Assembly: GCF_027587175.1 (NCBI RefSeq)
Contig: NZ_JAPCID010000022.1
Span: 1 to 64,000 of the forward strand
DNA from: Solirubrobacter deserti
GTDB lineage: Bacteria > Actinomycetota > Thermoleophilia > Solirubrobacterales > Solirubrobacteraceae
DNA length: 64,000 bases
Direction: 5' to 3'
Shown here: positions 58,768 to 64,000 of the stretch, piece after piece
Position numbering within the stretch: position 1 is the first letter of the stretch
Layout: every line of letters starts with the position of its first letter
Made by a program: the position numbers and the translations under genes
The notes under the pieces: generated by a model
What the model was told of the DNA's origin: nothing
The model's input: only the letters and a program-made list of their open reading frames with translations
Database searches by the model: none

Positions 58768-60198
58768 TTGGCGCTGACGCCGCTCTCAGCTCTCGCGCCG
58801 AGCGCCTCGCGCGTGCTGGAGCGGCTCGCGCCGCCCCCGGAGGCGATCGACGAGCCGCCCAAGGCACGCCCGTGGAAGCTGCTCATCCTCGCCTGCTTCG
58901 CGCTGGCGGGCCTGAGCCTGCTGCTGCCGTCCGTCCCCACCTACGACCCGTGGGCGTGGATCATCTGGGGCCGGGAGATCGCCAACGGCGACCTCGTGAC
59001 CACCACCGGCCCCAGCTGGAAGCCGCTGCCGGTGATCTTCACGACGCCGTTCAGCTTCGCGGGCGACGACGGCGCGCCGCTGCTGTGGCTCGTGGTCGCG
59101 CGCGCCGGTGGCATCCTCGCCTTCGCGATGGCGTTCCGGCTGGCCGCGCGGCTCGCCGGCCCGGTCGCGGGCGTGATCGCCGCGAGCGCGCTGTTCCTCG
59201 CCGACGAGTTCATCCGCAACTTCTTCCGCGGCAACTCCGAGGGCATCCTCGTCGCGCTCTGCCTGTGGGCGGTCGAGCGCCACCTCGACGGCCGCCGGCG
59301 GGACGCGTTCTGGCTCGGCATCGGCGCGGCGCTGCTGCGGCCCGAGGTATGGCCGTTCATCGCGCTCTACGGCCTGTACCTGCTGGTCGTCGAGCGCAAG
59401 CTCTCCACCGTCCTGATCGTCGGCGGCGGCGGGCTCGGCCTCCTGATCCTGTGGTTCCTGCCCGAGTACCTGGGCTCCGGCGACTTCCTGCGGGCCGCCA
59501 ACCGCGCCCGCCAGCCCAACCCGGACTCGGCCGCGTTCGCGAAGTATCCGTTCCTGGAGGTCTTCAACCGCAGCGCGTCCGTGCTGTCGGTCCCGGTCTA
59601 CGTCGGCGGGACGATCGCGTTCGTCGTCGCCGCGTTCCGAAGAGACGGGCTCTACCTCGCCATGGCCGCGATCGGCACCGTGCTGATGGTGGCCGTCGCC
59701 GCGATGACCCAGGCCGGGTTCGCCGGCAACCTGCGCTACGTCGCGCTGCCCGCCGCCCTCGTGTGCGTGCTCGCCGGTGCGGGGTGGGTGTGGTTGGTCC
59801 GTGCGGCCCACGAGCGTGCGGGACGGGTTGTCGCGATCGCGCTCGCCGTCGTGGTCGCCGCGGGCTCGGCGCCGTTCATCATCGAGGACGTGCGCGAGCT
59901 CGACGAGGCCGCGTGGCGCATCGACCAGGAGGCCCAGCTCTACGGCACCGTCCCGGAGGCGATCGAGGCCGGCGGCGGCCGCGAGAAGCTGATGTCGTGT
60001 GGCACCGTGTACACCGGCGCGTTCCAGACGCAGGCGGTGGCGTGGTACATGCATCTGCACGAGATGGAGTCGGAGATCTTCGCCTTCCCGCCGGGCACGA
60101 CGATCGCGCCGTCCTACTCCGCGCTGTCGAAGGACCCGCGCTTCCCGACCATCGCCAAGACCCGGAAGTGGGTCATCGGCTCCTCCTGCGCCCGCTGA
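58768..60198 (+). CDS. GT-C-like polytopic membrane protein
   Basis: 476 residues. TTG 58768 is used since the frame opens there, 3 bases after the previous stop; an internal start is possible. After a soluble stretch of about 35 residues come some nine to ten hydrophobic segments, with the external acidic site YDPWAWIIWGREI (near 58-70) after the first, as in GT-C glycosyltransferases using lipid-linked sugars. The C-terminal 90 residues are extracytoplasmic with two or more Cys. It pairs with the following GT-C-like gene. Confidence 0.72.
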   Translation: MALTPLSALAPSASRVLERLAPPPEAIDEPPKARPWKLLILACFALAGLSLLLPSVPTYDPWAWIIWGREIANGDLVTTTGPSWKPLPVIFTTPFSFAGDDGAPLLWLVVARAGGILAFAMAFRLAARLAGPVAGVIAASALFLADEFIRNFFRGNSEGILVALCLWAVERHLDGRRRDAFWLGIGAALLRPEVWPFIALYGLYLLVVERKLSTVLIVGGGGLGLLILWFLPEYLGSGDFLRAANRARQPNPDSAAFAKYPFLEVFNRSASVLSVPVYVGGTIAFVVAAFRRDGLYLAMAAIGTVLMVAVAAMTQAGFAGNLRYVALPAALVCVLAGAGWVWLVRAAHERAGRVVAIALAVVVAAGSAPFIIEDVRELDEAAWRIDQEAQLYGTVPEAIEAGGGREKLMSCGTVYTGAFQTQAVAWYMHLHEMESEIFAFPPGTTIAPSYSALSKDPRFPTIAKTRKWVIGSSCAR

Positions 60199-60201
60199 GC
60201 C

Positions 60202-61779
60202 ATGGCCACCTACGCGTCCCGCCCGCCCGCCGTCGCCGCCCTCGCGCGGCGCGTCCGCGACTTCCGGCACGCCTGGATCGCGGTCCCGATCGGGCTTGCC
60301 GGGCTGATCGCGCTGTCACTGACGCTGCGCACGTCGCAGCTCGGAATCGGCTTCTGGATCGATGAGGGCCTGTCCGTCGGGATCGCCGACCGCGCGCTGA
60401 CGGACATCCCGGCCGCGCTGCGCAAGGACGGCTCACCGCCGCTGTACTACATGCTCCTGCACTTCTGGCTCGGGATCGCGGGCGACTCCGAGGAGGGCGT
60501 GCGCTCGTTCAGCCTCGCGTGCGCGCTGCTCGCGATCCCCGTCGCGTGGTGGGCGGGCCGGACCGTGTGGGACACGCACAAGGCGGGCTGGATCGCGGCC
60601 GCGCTGATGGCCTTCAACCCGTTCCTGAGCCAGTACGCGCAGGAAGCTCGGATGTACGCGATGGTCGCGCTGCTGGCGATCCCGGTCACGGTCTGCTTCC
60701 TGCGCGCCTACGCGCTGGACACCGAGCGCCGAAGGCCGTGGGTGATCGGCTTCGCGGTCTCCGAGGCGGTCGCGCTCTACACGCACAACTGGCCGATCTT
60801 CTTCGGCGCGTCGGCGGGCGTCGCGTTCCTGGTCCTGCTCGCCCTCAGCGATCGCCGCCGCGAGCTCCTCCGGGACGGCGTGCTCGGCTTCGGCGGCGCC
60901 GCCCTGCTGTATCTGCCGTGGGTCCCCACGACGCTCTACCAGGCCCAGCACACCGGCGCCCCGTGGGCCGACGCGCCCGCGTTCAGCTCGCTGCTCGGCG
61001 TCCCCGGCGTGATCCTCGGCCGGCTCCCGGAGATCGTCTTCCTGATCTGCGCCGGCGCCGGCCTGATCGCGATCTTCCGCACCCGCCCGCTGAGTGCGCA
61101 CGGCCGCGCCGCGCTCGCGCTGTTGATCATCGCCGTGCTCACGCCGACGCTTGCCTGGCTGCTCTCCCAGAGCTCACCCGCCTGGGCCAACCGCTACCTC
61201 GCGGTCGCGATCCCGCCGTACCTGCTGCTCGCCACCGGCGGCTTCACCTACGCGCGCCGGCTCGGCGTCTTCGGCCTCGTGCTGGTCGTGATCATGTGGG
61301 CGCAGGACACGGCGCCGGTGGAGAAGAGCAACGTGCGCGCCGTCGCGCACACGATCGGCCCGAGCCTGGCACCCGGCGACCTCGTCATCTCCACCCAGCC
61401 CGAGACGATCCCGCTGCTGAACTACTACCTGCCGGACGGGCTGCGCTACGCGACGCTGACCGGCGAAGAGACCGACTTCGGCGTCTGGGACTGGCGCGAC
61501 GGCGTCGAGCGGCTGGAGCGCACGAGCGCCGAGGAGAACCTCGCGCCGCTGATCGCCTCGCTGGAGCCGGGCACGCGCGTCGTGCTGGTCGAGCCGATCG
61601 TGTGGACGCTCAACCGCTGGCGCGCGCCGTGGACGAAGCTGATCCGGATCCGCTCGAAGGAATGGGCGCAGGCGCTCTCCAACGACCCCACGGTCCCGAT
61701 CACGTCGATCCAGCCGACGAACTTCACGCCGCCGCGGCCGAATCCGGTGCGGGCGACGGTGATGGTGAAGACGCGCTAG
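60202..61779 (+). CDS. ArnT/PMT-family GT-C glycosyltransferase
   Basis: 525 residues with about ten to eleven hydrophobic segments. The first external loop has WIDEGLSVGIAD, the acidic pair expected in GT-C enzymes, followed by GSPPLYYMLLHFW and AGWIAAALMAFNPFLSQYAQEARMYAMVAL (QEARMY is a hallmark of this family). It transfers a sugar from a polyprenyl carrier to an unknown acceptor at the outer face. It sits 4 bases after the other GT-C-like gene and probably works in the same pathway. Confidence 0.88.
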   Translation: MATYASRPPAVAALARRVRDFRHAWIAVPIGLAGLIALSLTLRTSQLGIGFWIDEGLSVGIADRALTDIPAALRKDGSPPLYYMLLHFWLGIAGDSEEGVRSFSLACALLAIPVAWWAGRTVWDTHKAGWIAAALMAFNPFLSQYAQEARMYAMVALLAIPVTVCFLRAYALDTERRRPWVIGFAVSEAVALYTHNWPIFFGASAGVAFLVLLALSDRRRELLRDGVLGFGGAALLYLPWVPTTLYQAQHTGAPWADAPAFSSLLGVPGVILGRLPEIVFLICAGAGLIAIFRTRPLSAHGRAALALLIIAVLTPTLAWLLSQSSPAWANRYLAVAIPPYLLLATGGFTYARRLGVFGLVLVVIMWAQDTAPVEKSNVRAVAHTIGPSLAPGDLVISTQPETIPLLNYYLPDGLRYATLTGEETDFGVWDWRDGVERLERTSAEENLAPLIASLEPGTRVVLVEPIVWTLNRWRAPWTKLIRIRSKEWAQALSNDPTVPITSIQPTNFTPPRPNPVRATVMVKTR

Positions 61780-61842
61780 GCCGGCTCACGCAGCACGATT
61801 CCGGCGGCCACCGATCACCGCCTGGAGCCACGTGGCGACCGG

Positions 61843-63435
61843 TCATGGGCCTCCGGCCCACTTCCGGTCACCCCGCGGCCCCAGATCGGCGCCGGTGACC
61901 ACCGGCGATCGCACGTGCGTGCCCTCGCCGGCCACGGGCAACGTGAACGCGAACTGCGCGCCGTGCTCGGAGTCTTCGAGGACGAGCGTGCCGTTCATGC
62001 GCTCGGTCAGCTCGCGGCCGATCGCCAGCCCGAGTCCGAACCCGCTCACCTCGCTGGTCGCCTTGCCGCGGTGGAAGCGCTCGAAGATGTGCTCGCGCTC
62101 CTCGGGCGGGACGCCCGGGCCGCGGTCGGCGACGCGCACGATGACCGTGTCGAAGCGGTGGTGGGTGGAGATCAGGATGGGTTCGCCGGCCGGCGCGTAG
62201 CGCAGCGCGTTGTCGATCAGGATGCGGACGACGCGCGCGCAGGCCGCCGGGTCGCCGATGCCCCAGCAGGGCCCCGGCGCCTCCACGTCGAGCGCGGTGG
62301 CGCGCTCGGACGCGTGCAGCTCGAACTCGGCCGCGACCGCGCGCGCGATCTCGCCCAGCTCGACCGGCTCCGAGCGCAGCTGCACGGCCGCGTCGAGGCG
62401 CGACAGGTCCAGCAGCTCGGACGCCAGCACCGACAGCCGCCGCAGCTCGACCCGCGCGCTCGCCACCTGCTCGCGCGCGTCCTCGAGGTCCACGCCGCCC
62501 TGCAGGTCCTCGTCGAGCAGCTCCATCGTGCCCGAGAGCATCGTCAGCGGCGTGCGCAGCTCGTGCGAGGCGGTGGAGACGAACGAGCGCCGCGCCGCCT
62601 CCTGACGGCGCAGCTCCTCCTGCATCCGGCCGATGGCGCGCGCCAGGTCGCCCACCTCGTCGCGGCCGCGGTCCACCGGCGCGGGCGCCTCCGGGCCCTC
62701 CTGCGTGATCCGCAGCGCGGACCGCTGCAGGCGGCCGAGACGGCGGGTGAGCGTGCTCGAGAGCGCGAGCCCCAGGCCGATCGCCACCGCGAGCCCGACG
62801 CCCGCGGCCGCCAGGAGCCGGTTGCGCACGAGCGAGGCCGTGCTGGTCGCCTCGGCCAGCGTCCGCTGCGCGACCACGACGCCGATGATCTCGGAGTTGT
62901 CGTAGACGGGCATCGCGAACGTGGCCACGTCGTCGCGCAGCCGCAGCTGCGAGACCCCGACGCGGCGCGCCTCCAGCGCGACCGTCATCGGTTCGCGCAG
63001 CGAGGTCCGGCCGCCGGTGTCGAACAGGAAGGCGGGTGACTTCGGCGGGTCGTCCGTGTTGGTGAACGAACCGTCGGTGACGAACACGCGCGCGCCGCCC
63101 GTCCGGTCACGCAGCTCATAGGCGATCGTGATCAGCTCGCTCTCGCGCCGGTCACGGGCCGCCGCGCCCACATCGACGCGCGGAGCCCTGGGGTCCCGCT
63201 TCGCCCGCTCCGCCGCGTCCCGGACATCCTTCGGCGCGCCCAGCTTGAGCTTGTCGCGGAACTCCGCGCGCAGGTCCTCGGTCGTGTCCTCCAGCTGCTG
63301 GGTGCCCTGCTCGCGCAGCTGCGACTGCAGCGGGGAGAGCGTGATCGCGGCCGCGACCACCAGCGTCACCGCACTCGTGGCCACGAAGGCGAGCAGCAGC
63401 CGCCCTCGGAGCCCGGCGAGTGCGCTGCGGATCAT
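61843..63435 (-). CDS. Membrane sensor histidine kinase
   Basis: 530 residues when started at [17 protein letters not shown], overlapping the regulator stop by four bases. Membrane segments near 12-34 and 207-228 enclose a large external sensor of about 170 residues; HAMP follows, then [14 protein letters not shown] with His291, and an ATPase domain with DRGPGVP and GFGLGLAI. It pairs with the OmpR-type regulator upstream. The external ligand is unknown. Confidence 0.93.
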   Translation of the reverse strand: MIRSALAGLRGRLLLAFVATSAVTLVVAAAITLSPLQSQLREQGTQQLEDTTEDLRAEFRDKLKLGAPKDVRDAAERAKRDPRAPRVDVGAAARDRRESELITIAYELRDRTGGARVFVTDGSFTNTDDPPKSPAFLFDTGGRTSLREPMTVALEARRVGVSQLRLRDDVATFAMPVYDNSEIIGVVVAQRTLAEATSTASLVRNRLLAAAGVGLAVAIGLGLALSSTLTRRLGRLQRSALRITQEGPEAPAPVDRGRDEVGDLARAIGRMQEELRRQEAARRSFVSTASHELRTPLTMLSGTMELLDEDLQGGVDLEDAREQVASARVELRRLSVLASELLDLSRLDAAVQLRSEPVELGEIARAVAAEFELHASERATALDVEAPGPCWGIGDPAACARVVRILIDNALRYAPAGEPILISTHHRFDTVIVRVADRGPGVPPEEREHIFERFHRGKATSEVSGFGLGLAIGRELTERMNGTLVLEDSEHGAQFAFTLPVAGEGTHVRSPVVTGADLGPRGDRKWAGGP

Positions 63436-64000
63436 GCCTCTCGGAAGCGGTAACCCTGGCCCGGCACGGTCAGGATGAGGCTCGGCTCCTCCGGCCGGGC
63501 CTCGAGCTTCTCGCGCAGGTGGCGGATGTGGACGTCGATCGCGCGCGGATCGCGGTACGCGGAGTCGCCCCAGATCGCGCGCAGCAGCTCCTGGCGGTTG
63601 AACGCGTAGCCCGGGCGGCTCATCAGGCACCCGAGCAGCTCGAACTCGCTGAAGGTGAGCCGGACCGGGTTGTCGTCGACGGTCACGCGCCGCAGGTCGC
63701 GGTCGAGCGTGACCGGGCCGACGCGCACGTTGCCCTCGACGACGCGGCCCTGCGCGCGCCGCAGCACGGCGCGGATGCGCGAGCGCAGCTCGGCCAGGCC
63801 GAAGGGCTTGGTCACGTAGTCGTCGGCGCCGGCTTCCAGGCCTTGGACGGCGTCGGCCTCGCTGTCAAGCGCGGTCAACATGATGATTGGCACCACGTCG
63901 CGCCGGGAACGCAAGGTGCGAGCGACGTCGTAACCGGTCGGGCCCGCGCCGAGCGCGACGTCGAGCAGAACCACGTCATAGGCACGTTCGGACGCGGCGT
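63432..64000 (-). CDS. OmpR-family response regulator (5' end outside window)
   Basis: The frame is open to the right edge. The visible part begins [14 protein letters not shown] within the receiver, with the phospho-acceptor Asp in LLDV, then [12 protein letters not shown], a Lys in TKPFGLAEL and a C-terminal winged helix ([31 protein letters not shown]). About 40 N-terminal residues are missing. It is coupled to the downstream kinase by an ATGA overlap. Confidence 0.92.
   Translation of the reverse strand, partial: AASERAYDVVLLDVALGAGPTGYDVARTLRSRRDVVPIIMLTALDSEADAVQGLEAGADDYVTKPFGLAELRSRIRAVLRRAQGRVVEGNVRVGPVTLDRDLRRVTVDDNPVRLTFSEFELLGCLMSRPGYAFNRQELLRAIWGDSAYRDPRAIDVHIRHLREKLEARPEEPSLILTVPGQGYRFREA

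Overview
The window comes from a very GC-rich chromosome with GTG and TTG starts, many four-base start/stop overlaps and few gaps. The gene content (Suf iron-sulfur genes with SufU, DUF4190 and DUF2203 proteins, actinobacterial MprA/MprB-like regulators, DrrA/DrrB-like exporters, a sigma factor fused to a membrane tail) suggests an actinobacterium, possibly of the Thermoleophilia/Solirubrobacterales type. That placement is inferred from style and gene content; no 16S gene is present. No rRNA, tRNA, CRISPR array, integrase or intact insertion sequence was found, and no gene-free stretch exceeds 300 bases.

Layout. 1-7.6 kb: the end of an FtsX-type permease, a PAS hybrid histidine kinase, typA, a membrane protein and a secreted metallophosphoesterase. 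7.6-11.8 kb: a PadR regulator with a 32-bp perfect palindromic operator, an ABC ATPase and permease, then an Erm/KsgA-type rRNA methyltransferase behind what looks like a leader-peptide attenuator. 11.9-13.9 kb: an M1 peptidase and a reductase. 13.9-16.8 kb: the first Suf block (rrf2-sufC-sufS-sufU). 17-20 kb: a lipoprotein, a GAF histidine kinase, a collapsed receiver remnant and a receiver-pseudocyclase. 20.5-25.9 kb: a Ser/Thr kinase coupled to an SDR, three DUF4190 proteins, a GH26-like protein and a glutamine-amidotransferase-like hydrolase. 26-29 kb: the second Suf block (Rieske-sufB-sufD). 29-31.8 kb: a WYL regulator divergent from a DrrAB exporter, with an inverted-repeat operator between them.

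32-36 kb holds the most unusual locus, a compact three-gene cassette: a GHKL-fold ATPase, a protein with two degenerate phosphoribosyltransferase-like modules, and a nucleoside-phosphorylase-fold protein with an N-terminal extension. The gene set resembles the nucleotide-centred conflict (defence) cassettes described in comparative genomics, but I do not recognise this exact arrangement.

36-49 kb: SDR, LacI regulator, acyl-CoA ligase, O-methyltransferase, a sigma factor fused to a zinc finger and membrane segment, transsulfuration genes, an NlpC/P60-like protein, a possible structured leader, an Ala/Lys/Pro-rich protein and a 953-residue AAA protein with a huge low-complexity linker. 49-56.6 kb: small enzymes, then an MprAB-like two-component system whose probable operator recurs before a lipoprotein-adaptor-MacB-type exporter operon. 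56.6-64 kb: two REP-like palindromes, a P450 missing its PERF segment, two GT-C-like membrane glycosyltransferases and a second two-component system running off the edge.

A recurring theme is a TANNNT hexamer 6-7 bases before the start codon, which suggests that many messages here are leaderless.
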